DNA of 64,000 nucleotides from CBDCWO01 sp965223405 (GCA_965223405.1 CBDCWO010000006.1:3534001-3598000), one strand, 5' to 3'; counted from the stretch's first letter, positions 51,569 through 60,731 are shown. The notes: generated by a model not told the origin, from the sequence alone. A program made the numbers and translations.

Positions 51569-54500
51569 ATGATTAGGAAAATGGTTAGGGTTTCTGCAAC
51601 GATTTTGATTTTTCTGTTGATCAATCATTTCAATGGACAAAGCCAAAATATCCACCAGGAGCGATGTGAAGTAATTGGAAGGGGAGAAGTAAATTGGAAA
51701 GGACATAGTGTAATCATTAAAGAATGCTTCGTTGCACTAAAACAAAAAAATCCCGACAAGTTTGAAATGAGCTTTCAAGTCCGAGGTATTGAGGATGAGA
51801 ACGTTCAAGCCTGGTCGGGTTTTGGTTTTAAAGATAGAGATAATCGGTATGCATTGGGGCTTAGAGGGGGCAACAATCAGGATATTTATCTGTGCAAGTA
51901 TCAATCGAATGCTAAAAGTAAAATGTTGGCTCTGGAGCCTTTAAACTTTCAGGTAATTTCCGACAAATGGTATCAGGTAAAAGTAGTGTTTTGGGAGGGT
52001 CACATTAGAATTTATATCAATGGTGAATCCCAGCCCAGAATCGTAGCTTATGACGAAGAATATCTGGAAAGTGGTAGTACGGTTTTAGGAGGTGGATGGT
52101 TAAAGACAGAATATCGAGAGTTATCCATCAACAGTCTTTCTGAAAAAGAACTGGTCCGTCATATTCAGGATTCTATTCCCTACAAAACTTCCAAAAGTAA
52201 AGAGGAAAAAGAAAAGATAAGGCAGCACCAAAGAAATGCCTATCATAGTAAGGAAATCGTGCTTCTTGAGCAACCTAGAACTGAGATATTGCTAAATGGA
52301 GATTGGCTTTTTTTACCAGGATATCAGGATAATCTGGAGGATAAGGCTTACGCTCCGGGTCTTGCTGACAACAGTTGGCATGTAATGAAAGTACCGTCAT
52401 TTTGGAATCCCGTTCGCAACTGGTTGCATTTACAGGACTCTCATTTCCCGCATCGGGGAAGTGGCATCTCAGATAATTACCGGGAACAGGAAGAAGAGCG
52501 ATGTGAATCCTACACATTTGATTACATTAAAACCAGGTATGCATGGTACAGGCATAAGATCCATTTACCGAACGAGTTTAAAAACAAAAGGTGGATGCTG
52601 CATTTTGATGCGGTTTCCAAAATTGCAGAGGTATATATAAACGGAAAATATGTAGGAAGTCACACTGGTATGTTTGGAGAATTTAATTTTGATATCACTC
52701 CAAATTTACATAAAGGAGAAAATGTAATTGCAATCAAAGTAACCGTACGAAATGACAAAAAATCAGCTGATGCAGATGAAAAAGTCGCCCAGGCTGTATC
52801 AGTACACATCACCAATGATATGTTAAATTCTATCCCACATGGTATGTTTCGTGGTGATGAAGGAGGAATTTGGCAAGATGTAAAACTCATAGCAACCCAA
52901 CCGGTCTATATCAAGGATGTATATGCAAATACCAACATGCATGGAGCAAAAATTGAAATTGAAGTTAATAATGGACTATCATCAACCATTCCTATTGAGA
53001 CCAAAATGCAAATTTTTGATTCGAAAACAAATCAGCTGTTTCACTCCTTGCCTCTTGTGGTTCATGATCGAATCAAGTCAAGGGAAACCACAAAAATATT
53101 TCGTGATACGGGACCTCTCTCACCCGATCTTTGGTCTCCCGAAACCCCCAATATGTACCGTTTGGTTTCATCGATATATTATGACGGCGAACTGATAGAC
53201 CAGGTGGATACGCACATTGGTTTTAGAACCGTTGAAAAAAGAAAGAACAAATTCTATTTGAATGGTAATCCTTATTGGCTTAGAGGAGCCAATCATCCGC
53301 CGTGTGGCATCGCCCCGAACAACGAGGCGTTGGCTAATAAATTTTTCAAATTAATGCATGATGGAAATGAAATGATCACGCGTTCTCATGGATGTCCGTT
53401 TACAAAAGCCTGGATGAATGCTGCGGACCATCAAGGGGTGGGTGTCAGCTATGAGGGGTCATGGCCTTGGTTTTTAATCGGTGAAATTCCATCAGACGAA
53501 TTGATAACCATTTGGAAAGAGGAGATGATTTCATTGGTGAAAAAATATCGAAACCACCCTTCTTTGCTTATTTGGACGATCAATAACGAAATGTACTTCA
53601 CCATGTTCTATCATAATGATCCCCCCGATGTACGGATTAAAAAATGGAAGATTATCTCGGAAGTTATCAAAGAGATCAGAAAATTATCACCAAATACATT
53701 AATATCTGCAGATTCAGGATATGGACGTGTAAAGGAAGATTACGAATCCAACTTAGCGCCACATGGAATAGATGATGGAGATATCGATGACAGACATGTG
53801 TATTTTAATTGGTACAACCGGGATTTTTTTCAAGTGATTGATGGTGAGTGGGCCCAACGAATCTACTGGTCCCCAGGAGCAAATCCCGATCGGATATTCT
53901 TCAGCCAGGAAGCCTCCACCGGATACACCAACAATGACAATGGACATTATAACCGCAAATACTTGTTTAATAATTATGTGCCCCAATCCTGGGTTGGAGA
54001 TTGGGCCTATGAAGACAAGAATCCCCAGTACACCCTAGACAGGCATGCCTATATGACCAAAGAGCTTTATGAGGTCATCCGGCGCACAAGTCCGGAGACT
54101 GCAGGGGTATTATTATTTGCTAATGTTTGTTGGTTTAAAAATGTATTTGACGAAAAGCGCATAACTCCATACCCAGTCTATAATGAAGTCAAAAAGGCTG
54201 CGGAACCAGTATTGATATCGGCTGAATTGTTCGGAAGGAATTTTTATGCTGGAACAAGGATCAATCCACGGATTTGTATTGTAAATAATCGCGTAGATGG
54301 CCAGGAACTTCCTGCTGGTAAATTGATGTGGAGTATTGTTTTTCAAGATGAAGTATTGTCCTCTGGTTCTCAATTCACCCCTGCTGTTGCACATGACCAA
54401 AGACAATGGATAAACTGCCCTATTTTATTGCCAGAAAATTTACCTCAGGAAAGGCTCGACGGAAAACTGGAAATAACACTAGGAGCTGATACCCAAATAA

Positions 54501-55198
54501 TGGTGAAGAATGATTATAAAATGAAAATAGCCAGTAAAAAGTGGGTAAAGTATGATTCGGAAAATTCGCACCAACTGATTTCCGTTTTTGACCTTACAGG
54601 AGAGACTTGCAATGTCTTAGATGAGTTAAACCTCCAATACCGCAAAATGAAAGATTTAACGGAAACCAGAACAAAGACTTCCGATTTGCTGATTATTGCA
54701 AACCTTGATCAGGATGAAGAGGTCCCATACAATTGGGAGGATGTTCGACGTGTTTGCGGCAATGGTACTAATGTATTATTGATCCATCCGGGAAAACATC
54801 TGCAATGGCTTTATTATGACAAAATTGAGTCCGTCTACGAAAGAACAGGACGTGTAGTCAATATGCATATCCCGGAGCATGGGGCATTTGATGACCTTGG
54901 ACCATTGGAACTTGCCTGGTGGCAGCAGAAAGAAAACATAAGACCCCGGGCTTGTCGTCGTTCCTTCCGGTTAAAACCCGAAGCTGATATTATAACATTA
55001 TGCACCTACTTAAGACCTCATACAGGATTGGGTGCAAATCGCCAGGAAGTGTTACATGAAATGAACGGAATACCTTTGCTGGAAATACAGGAAGGTAAAG
55101 GTAGGCTGATTGCTTCCGAATTGGAAACCAATATGGGCCATGTGGATCCTATTTCAGCCAGATTATTGAAAAATCTTATTCAGGAATTGCTGAATTGA
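51569..55198 (+). CDS. Secreted glycoside hydrolase family 2 protein with N-terminal concanavalin-like and C-terminal amidotransferase-like domains
   Basis: From the ATG at 51569 the product has 1,209 residues and a signal peptide (VSATILIFLLINHFNGQS). An ATG at 51512 adds 19 polar residues and is the alternative start. Residues about 25-185 look like a LamG/DUF1080-type sugar-binding domain. The GH2 jelly-roll, immunoglobulin-like and TIM-barrel domains follow. The likely acid/base is E674 (TINNEMYF) and the likely nucleophile E781 (FFSQEASTGY). The last ~220 residues contain LLIIANLDQDEEVPYNWEDV and GKGRLIASELETNMG, like the glutamine-amidotransferase-fold domain of some beta-galactosidases. 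GH2 covers galactosidases, glucuronidases and mannosidases; the specificity is not readable. No SusC/SusD pair is nearby. Confidence 0.85.
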   Translation: MIRKMVRVSATILIFLLINHFNGQSQNIHQERCEVIGRGEVNWKGHSVIIKECFVALKQKNPDKFEMSFQVRGIEDENVQAWSGFGFKDRDNRYALGLRGGNNQDIYLCKYQSNAKSKMLALEPLNFQVISDKWYQVKVVFWEGHIRIYINGESQPRIVAYDEEYLESGSTVLGGGWLKTEYRELSINSLSEKELVRHIQDSIPYKTSKSKEEKEKIRQHQRNAYHSKEIVLLEQPRTEILLNGDWLFLPGYQDNLEDKAYAPGLADNSWHVMKVPSFWNPVRNWLHLQDSHFPHRGSGISDNYREQEEERCESYTFDYIKTRYAWYRHKIHLPNEFKNKRWMLHFDAVSKIAEVYINGKYVGSHTGMFGEFNFDITPNLHKGENVIAIKVTVRNDKKSADADEKVAQAVSVHITNDMLNSIPHGMFRGDEGGIWQDVKLIATQPVYIKDVYANTNMHGAKIEIEVNNGLSSTIPIETKMQIFDSKTNQLFHSLPLVVHDRIKSRETTKIFRDTGPLSPDLWSPETPNMYRLVSSIYYDGELIDQVDTHIGFRTVEKRKNKFYLNGNPYWLRGANHPPCGIAPNNEALANKFFKLMHDGNEMITRSHGCPFTKAWMNAADHQGVGVSYEGSWPWFLIGEIPSDELITIWKEEMISLVKKYRNHPSLLIWTINNEMYFTMFYHNDPPDVRIKKWKIISEVIKEIRKLSPNTLISADSGYGRVKEDYESNLAPHGIDDGDIDDRHVYFNWYNRDFFQVIDGEWAQRIYWSPGANPDRIFFSQEASTGYTNNDNGHYNRKYLFNNYVPQSWVGDWAYEDKNPQYTLDRHAYMTKELYEVIRRTSPETAGVLLFANVCWFKNVFDEKRITPYPVYNEVKKAAEPVLISAELFGRNFYAGTRINPRICIVNNRVDGQELPAGKLMWSIVFQDEVLSSGSQFTPAVAHDQRQWINCPILLPENLPQERLDGKLEITLGADTQIMVKNDYKMKIASKKWVKYDSENSHQLISVFDLTGETCNVLDELNLQYRKMKDLTETRTKTSDLLIIANLDQDEEVPYNWEDVRRVCGNGTNVLLIHPGKHLQWLYYDKIESVYERTGRVVNMHIPEHGAFDDLGPLELAWWQQKENIRPRACRRSFRLKPEADIITLCTYLRPHTGLGANRQEVLHEMNGIPLLEIQEGKGRLIASELETNMGHVDPISARLLKNLIQELLN

Positions 55199-55285
55199 AT
55201 ATTTTATTTCGTAAAAACAGTAAATAATTCATGTGTCTTCATTTGCCTTCCATCACCCTTGGAAGGGATACTGACTAATTGGGTA

Positions 55286-55348
55286 AGGGCCGCTCAAACG
55301 AATAGTGCTTTGTCCTGTACAAGACCTGTCGGATTGGAAATTGTATAA
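55286..55348 (+). pseudogene. Remnant of the C-terminus of a PHP-type protein
   Basis: This frame reads RAAQTNSALSCTRPVGLEIV and stops at TAA (55346-55348). It aligns without gaps to the last residues of the intact PHP protein at 48986-51481 (RATQTNQALAWSSPVWVEIS, stop), with 11 of 20 identical including the Q-T-N, A-L, P-V and E-I pairs. Upstream in the same frame the similarity fades at once. It looks like the decayed end of a second copy of that gene type. Confidence 0.5.
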
Positions 55349-55750
55349 ATTTAAGGAAGAAAACAATATTGGCTAGTTTAAGATGGGTCGGCTGAAGGTG
55401 TGAGGGATGCATTTAGGTTCACCTGATAATTTAATTATTGAAAATATTTTATGAGCAAATAGTGTTTTGGGTAGTAGTGACACTATTAAGCAATAGTTTC
55501 ATTGTATATAGTGAAAGAATGTTGAAAACCTGAGTCCAATTTTTCTAGTGCTCTGCCAACGTTTTAATGACAAGTTAGATTAGGGTGTACCGGACAAACC
55601 CAACCGTCTTTGGCATAGTACAGGCTTAAAATACGCTTAAGCCATCCGTAAATTAAAGCTTGTATTAGCACTACCTTGTATTGTTCTTTTTGAACATTTT
55701 GACCTGATCATTAACTACCGAATAGTTACGATTGGTATCGACTTGAATTT

Positions 55751-55762
55751 GAGGTCAACCTC
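55751..55762. promoter_or_regulatory. Operator-like palindrome upstream of the cytochrome lipoprotein gene
   Basis: GAGGTCAACCTC is a 5-bp inverted repeat around a 2-base centre, 38 bases before the ATG at 55801. A further half-site TTGACCT lies at 55699-55705 and pairs with AGGTCAA at 55752-55758. This could be a regulator-binding site; no regulator is identified. Confidence 0.3.
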
Positions 55763-55800
55763 CTTTGAGAAGAAGTTATTTTAATTCCCTATTTTACTGC

Positions 55801-58800
55801 ATGCAAAAATTTATATTTATTATTTCGATTAGTTTGATTTGGGCGTGTACTCCTTCAAATGACATTCCGGATCTTACCGATGAAGAACCTGTGTCAAGTA
55901 ATGGTTTTGAATTAGCAGGTCATATTAATCCGGAAGTTGCCGGCTTCGAAATTCAAAGGATTTGTGATGGAGAGGGTGAATGGTTGAGTATGGAATTGGA
56001 TCCCTTAGGTCGTTTTTTAATTTCACCACGCCGAGGAGTGCTTACCAGGATAGAAATTCTCGATTTCGAGAATGGGCGCATTGCCATTGATACCTTGGAT
56101 ATTGGTGTTACCGATGCTCAAGGTATGCTTTATGCTTATCATTCCTTATATATGATGGGCAGTGGTGAGGAAGGCAGGGGTATATACCGGATGATGGATA
56201 CCACAGGACAGGGAGATTTCGGACCACCGGTTTATTTGAAAAATTTTGTTAAAAATGGTGATCATAGTGGGCATGATTTTTTGGTTGGTCCGGATAGTTT
56301 AATTTATTTTCTAAGTGGAAATGAGAATATACTGGATTCAGAAGATGAAGAATTTGAATGGGTTACCCGAAATTGGCATAAAGACCAACTCATGCCAATG
56401 GATGCTGGTTGGGGGGCAAGGTACAAAGCACCGGGAGGATTTGTGGTCCGATTCACTCCGGATGGACAAAGATTTCAACTTGTATGTGGTGGTTTAAGAA
56501 ATCCTTATGATTTTACATTCAATGAGGATGGAGAATTATTTACTTTCGACTCGGATATGGAATATGAATTTAATCTTCCGTGGTATCGTGCTACCCGTAT
56601 CAACCACTTAGTATCCGGAGGAGATTATGCTTGGCGCCAGGGTACAGGCAAACGTTTTGATTATTATCCCGATGTATGGCCATGTGTGGTAGAGTTGGGT
56701 AGAAGCTCTCCTACTGGACTCTTGTTTGGTCACGAATTAAAATTTCCTCCAAAGTATCAGAAAGCGTTGTTTGCCGGAGATTGGTCTTATGGAAGAATAT
56801 TTATGGTGGAGTTGGAAGAAAGTGGAAGTACCTATTCGGGCAGGCATGAAGTCTTTGCTAGTGGGAAACCGCTTAACGTTACTGATATGATCAAAGGCCC
56901 CGATAGCGCTTTATACTTTGTGACCGGAGGGAATGGTACCGGCACAGCTTTGTATAGAGTTGGCTATCATGGAAGGGAGGATACAAAAACGGTTGAAAAA
57001 CAAACAGACAGTCAACATGACGAACTCAGGAAACTTCGCCGGCATTTGGAAACTTATCACTTTGAGCCTCCTGAGAATGCAATTGATACCGCATGGCAAT
57101 ATCTCGACCATCCGGATGAATTTATACGACAGGCGGCTCGAGTAATAATTGAAAAATTTCCTGTATCGTCTTACCGTGAGAAAGTGTTTAACGCCAAAGG
57201 AAGTTATCGGCCCATGCTTTCTCTATTATCCTTAATCCGGAACGGGGGAAAGCGTGACTTTTTACCAATATTAAATAGCTTACAATCATGGCAATATGAT
57301 ACTTTGAATACATCTGACAGATTAAGTTATTTAAGAATTTGTGCCTTGTTGTTTACACGGATCAAAAATCCTAATCGTGAACAAGCTTCACGGCTATACG
57401 AAAAGCTGAGTGTACATTTTCCTTCGCAAAACCCGGATGAATATCAAGAGCTAGTCAGAGTTCTAAGTTACCTATGCTTATATCATCCTGATGGAACACC
57501 ATTTATTGAGCAGGTTATCCAGGACATGGAAACCACCAAAGATGTACCAAGATTTGTTCATAATATATGGTGTTTAAGGAAAATTAAAAGTGGATGGACT
57601 GAACCATTGTCAGCTGCTTATTTTCATTGGTTGGATTATGCTCCTCAAGCGTTGAGTGGAGGGTCGCTATTTGGGTATATTTTGGAAGAGACTGCAAGAG
57701 AACACCTTGCGCTATGGAGTGATAACCAAATTAAGCAAATTCAGGCTATTCAGGGGCCCTTTAATCCGGAAGCCTCCGGACCGGTAGTCTGGACACCCCC
57801 CCCCGCGCGATCGACGATTGATCAATCACTTCAATTTGTGAAAAATTGGCAGGTTTCAGATCTGGAGTATACGCTGGAGTTGGTAAATTCCCCTAGAAAT
57901 AAAAGATTGCGGGATTTTGAAAATGGCAAAAAGATGTTCAGACAGGGCCTTTGCCATAATTGTCATTACATTAATGGTCAAGGAGGAAATTTCGGTCCGG
58001 AATTAGATGCTGCACAATACTCCTTTTCAGCAAAAGATTTTCTGATCTCAATTATTTCTCCATCGCAGGCAATCAATAGTCGATATTCTGCTACTGAATT
58101 CACGTTAAAAGACGGATCTTCAAAACGTGGAAGGATAAAAAAGGAGACAAAAAATCAATATGTTATTCAATACAATGAAAATCCGGAAAATGTGGATTCT
58201 ATTCCCAAACGAAGTGTAAAATCAACTAAGATGTCAGAAATATCAGAAATGCCACCGGCATTATTGAATACGATGACTGAGGAAGATATTCTAGACCTTT
58301 TATATTATCTGGGAAAGGGAGGGAAACATATTACTGAGGAGGCTAGTGTGCGAATTGTTCCGGAACGCCGAGTAGCTCAAATGGGACAAAATGTTTATTG
58401 TGAAATAATTGGTTATCATCCGGATGCTCAACTCAATTTTAAGCTGGATGATCAGGATTGGAGCCCTTATAAAAGTCCCTTATTAATCAAAGAAAATGCT
58501 GTAATTCAAGCCATGGCGATTCTTCCGCAGGATACCGCCTCGGATAAGTTATCTGTCCATTTTGTGGATACTTCATTGCATGGAGTACAATACGCATATT
58601 ATCAAGGAACCTGGACGAAACTACCTAATTTTAACAAAATAAAACCTACTCATAAAGGCTGGAAAGGTAGAATAAGTTTGGATGGCGTGGTGAGGAGACA
58701 AGATCATTTTGCCATGGTGTTTAAAACCAATTTACATATTGAAGATCCTGGAGATTACCAATTTTACCTGAAAGCCGATGATGGAGGAGTCCTCAGAATA

Positions 58801-59016
58801 AATAATAGACTAGTTGTCAATAATGATGGACGAAAGGGGTTGACAGAGAAATCAGGAAGTATTTATTTAGCAGCAGGGGATTATCCCTTGCAGGTTGAGT
58901 ATTTAGAGGCATATGGATGGCAGTATCTGGAGTTACTGTGGTCATCAGATAAGTTAGCTAAACAAGAAATACCTGCAAACTTATTTTTTAAGAAAAGTCA
59001 AATTCTAAATCAATGA
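55801..59016 (+). CDS. Lipoprotein with beta-propeller, c-type cytochrome and PA14 domains
   Basis: I use the ATG at 55801, which gives a lipoprotein signal (FIIISISLIWAC) and 1,071 residues. A TTG 12 codons upstream is rejected. Order of domains: a sorbosone/glucose-dehydrogenase-like propeller (about 35-400; GGFVVRFTPDGQRFQLVCGG, LRNPYDFTFNEDGELFTFDS), an alpha-helical HEAT-like region (about 400-655), and a cytochrome c domain with heme motif C718-H-N-C721-H722. A short FN3/CHB-like domain (about 850-910) and a PA14 domain (about 925-1065, YYQGTWTKLPNF and FYLKADDGGVLRINNRLV) complete it. The layout resembles heme-binding proteins abundant in Planctomycetes. It likely oxidises a sugar or polyol outside the cytoplasm. 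A run of nine C (57796-57804) precedes the heme domain. Confidence 0.82.
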   Translation: MQKFIFIISISLIWACTPSNDIPDLTDEEPVSSNGFELAGHINPEVAGFEIQRICDGEGEWLSMELDPLGRFLISPRRGVLTRIEILDFENGRIAIDTLDIGVTDAQGMLYAYHSLYMMGSGEEGRGIYRMMDTTGQGDFGPPVYLKNFVKNGDHSGHDFLVGPDSLIYFLSGNENILDSEDEEFEWVTRNWHKDQLMPMDAGWGARYKAPGGFVVRFTPDGQRFQLVCGGLRNPYDFTFNEDGELFTFDSDMEYEFNLPWYRATRINHLVSGGDYAWRQGTGKRFDYYPDVWPCVVELGRSSPTGLLFGHELKFPPKYQKALFAGDWSYGRIFMVELEESGSTYSGRHEVFASGKPLNVTDMIKGPDSALYFVTGGNGTGTALYRVGYHGREDTKTVEKQTDSQHDELRKLRRHLETYHFEPPENAIDTAWQYLDHPDEFIRQAARVIIEKFPVSSYREKVFNAKGSYRPMLSLLSLIRNGGKRDFLPILNSLQSWQYDTLNTSDRLSYLRICALLFTRIKNPNREQASRLYEKLSVHFPSQNPDEYQELVRVLSYLCLYHPDGTPFIEQVIQDMETTKDVPRFVHNIWCLRKIKSGWTEPLSAAYFHWLDYAPQALSGGSLFGYILEETAREHLALWSDNQIKQIQAIQGPFNPEASGPVVWTPPPARSTIDQSLQFVKNWQVSDLEYTLELVNSPRNKRLRDFENGKKMFRQGLCHNCHYINGQGGNFGPELDAAQYSFSAKDFLISIISPSQAINSRYSATEFTLKDGSSKRGRIKKETKNQYVIQYNENPENVDSIPKRSVKSTKMSEISEMPPALLNTMTEEDILDLLYYLGKGGKHITEEASVRIVPERRVAQMGQNVYCEIIGYHPDAQLNFKLDDQDWSPYKSPLLIKENAVIQAMAILPQDTASDKLSVHFVDTSLHGVQYAYYQGTWTKLPNFNKIKPTHKGWKGRISLDGVVRRQDHFAMVFKTNLHIEDPGDYQFYLKADDGGVLRINNRLVVNNDGRKGLTEKSGSIYLAAGDYPLQVEYLEAYGWQYLELLWSSDKLAKQEIPANLFFKKSQILNQ

Positions 59017-59207
59017 AATCAAATCGTTTTGGCTGGATTGTAATACTGATAGGGATACTGCTTTTGGGAGGCATATTATTCAAATCACTACCTTACATTG
59101 TAGGATTCGTCAGTTCCATCTTTGGACTTATTGTATCGGTAGCTATTATAGCAGCTTTTGTATTCCTCGTGTTAATTGTATTCAAACGCGTAACCGGTAA
59201 AGAGTGA
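59013..59207 (+). CDS. Small hydrophobic membrane protein, unknown function
   Basis: The 64-residue product has two hydrophobic segments (about 8-25 and 30-57, GWIVILIGILLLGGILF and VSVAIIAAFVFLVLIVF) and a basic C-terminus (KRVTGKE). Its ATG overlaps the stop of the cytochrome gene (ATGA), a sign of translational coupling. I know no family for it. It could help insert or anchor the upstream product, but this is only inferred from the overlap. Confidence 0.65.
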   Translation: MKSNRFGWIVILIGILLLGGILFKSLPYIVGFVSSIFGLIVSVAIIAAFVFLVLIVFKRVTGKE

Positions 59208-59238
59208 GAATAGGAAGTCGGGTTTACCTTTTTGAATA

Positions 59239-59254
59239 TAGCACCTAGGTGCTA
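59239..59254. repeat. Perfect 16-bp palindrome at the 3' end of the sensor kinase gene
   Basis: TAGCACCTAGGTGCTA is fully self-complementary and includes the stop codon of the kinase gene (minus strand, 59245-59247). It lies between convergent genes. Neither side has a proper T-tract, so it could be a weak bidirectional terminator or a protein-binding site. Confidence 0.55.
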
Positions 59255-60714
59255 AATACGGGAAGTTGAAACGTGAAGGTAGATCCTTTGTGGAGTTGAC
59301 TACTGACTTGAATCGAGGAATTGTGGAGTTCCATAATGCGATTGGCTATAGCCAGACCCAGTCCACTTCCACTGGTGGATTTTTCTGAAGGTTCACTTTT
59401 TACATATCGTTGAAAAATAGCCGTTTTTTGATCATCGGAAATACCACTTCCAGTGTCGATAATCTGAACTTCTACATTTTCCTGATTTTTATGAATAGCA
59501 ATTTTAATTTCTCCACCCGGTGGAGTAAACTTGATGGCATTGTCCAATAAATTCTGAACTACTCTCTCGACCAGTGCCACATCAGCAAATACAATGGGCA
59601 ATTTATCCACTTTTTCAAAGGATAATTGAATATTCTTTTCCTGAGCCAAAATATCAAATCGTTGCATTAGGTCTCTGGCCAATTCATCAATCGGAAACGG
59701 TTCTTTATGGACTTGTATCTGGTTGGATTCCAATTTTGAAAGCTCAAATAGTTGATTTACTAGTCCATTAAGTCGTTTAGTACTTTCATGGATGTTATCC
59801 AGGTAGTCATGAATTTTTTTTGAGGATAGACTCTGTCGTTTCATCTGGAGTGTTTCTGAGTATCCTTGAATGATGGAAAGAGGTGTCCTTAAGTCGTGAG
59901 AAATATTGGCAATTAATTCCTTGCGGAACGTGTTTATTGATACTATTTTTTCGATGTACTGCTGAATTTGGTTCGCCATTTTATTGAAAGATTTTGCCAG
60001 AAATGAAAAATCTCCTTTTTCAGCGTCTTGAATTCTGGCGGAATAATCCCCATCTAAAAATTGATGTATTACTTTATTGATAGTAGATAGGTTTTTGGTC
60101 TGATACCAAATCGCCACCAATCCCAGCAATAATGAACCTAACAAAGTAAAAAATAGTAACCTGATACCCAACCTCAAAGTATAAGCGTTACGTATTGAGC
60201 TGAGAAGGGATACCTGCTCTTCACTGGCCAGTATAATATAATAGTAACCGAGGATTTCATTATTCTTATATACCGGAGCGGCAGAAAATACTTTCTGACA
60301 ATTGAAGTCCCTAGGGTCATCTCCTTTGATAAATACTTTTCCTTCAGCATCCAAAAAGGATTTGATAGGTTCCAAATTAACTGACTCTCGAACCACTTTT
60401 TTATAAGGAGCTACATGGGATAAAATGGTGCCATTTGAGTTTAAAAGATAGACTTCCACGTTGGGATTTATCACCATCATTGAATGCATGATTTCCTGAA
60501 TGGCCAGGGTATCGATCTTTAAATTTTCATCGAATGTATTGGGAATATGATCGGCGGTATATTGAGCTAAATTAGCATTCAACCTTTGGTTGGCTTCTTC
60601 ATAGTAATTCTGAGCTGTGTATTGATTTAAAAAGGTCAAAACCACAGCGGTAATGATCAGTATGCATAAAAACACCAGAGATAGCTTAACAAATAAACGG
60701 TTTGAAATGATCAT
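59245..60714 (-). CDS. Sensor histidine kinase (HAMP/HisKA/HATPase)
   Basis: This is the membrane kinase of a two-component pair. The 489-residue product has two membrane helices (about 9-29 and 180-202) around an extracytoplasmic sensor region of about 150 residues. A HAMP linker (about 205-255) and the H-box with phospho-acceptor H273 (ELIANISHDLRTPLSIIQGY) follow. The ATPase boxes are VVQNLLDNAIKFTPPGG, DTGSGISDDQK and GSGLGLAIANRI. It lies 17 bases downstream of its response regulator gene on the same strand. The stimulus is unknown; position next to the exported-enzyme block does not prove regulation of it. Confidence 0.93.
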   Translation of the reverse strand: MIISNRLFVKLSLVFLCILIITAVVLTFLNQYTAQNYYEEANQRLNANLAQYTADHIPNTFDENLKIDTLAIQEIMHSMMVINPNVEVYLLNSNGTILSHVAPYKKVVRESVNLEPIKSFLDAEGKVFIKGDDPRDFNCQKVFSAAPVYKNNEILGYYYIILASEEQVSLLSSIRNAYTLRLGIRLLFFTLLGSLLLGLVAIWYQTKNLSTINKVIHQFLDGDYSARIQDAEKGDFSFLAKSFNKMANQIQQYIEKIVSINTFRKELIANISHDLRTPLSIIQGYSETLQMKRQSLSSKKIHDYLDNIHESTKRLNGLVNQLFELSKLESNQIQVHKEPFPIDELARDLMQRFDILAQEKNIQLSFEKVDKLPIVFADVALVERVVQNLLDNAIKFTPPGGEIKIAIHKNQENVEVQIIDTGSGISDDQKTAIFQRYVKSEPSEKSTSGSGLGLAIANRIMELHNSSIQVSSQLHKGSTFTFQLPVFST

Positions 60715-60731
60715 GGTACTAAAGTTGGATT

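Larger units (their letters stand above)
55199..55800. other. Large intergenic region (602 bp) with remnant coding sequence and inverted repeats
   Basis: The longest gap in the window. It contains a short remnant of a PHP-type gene at 55286-55348 (listed separately). It also has inverted repeats AATAGTGT/ACACTATT (55458-55465 / 55480-55487) and GGCTTAA/TTAAGCC (55623-55629 / 55637-55643, 7-base loop). An operator-like site lies near 55751. No open frame of useful length and no promoter with both elements is seen. Confidence 0.6.
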
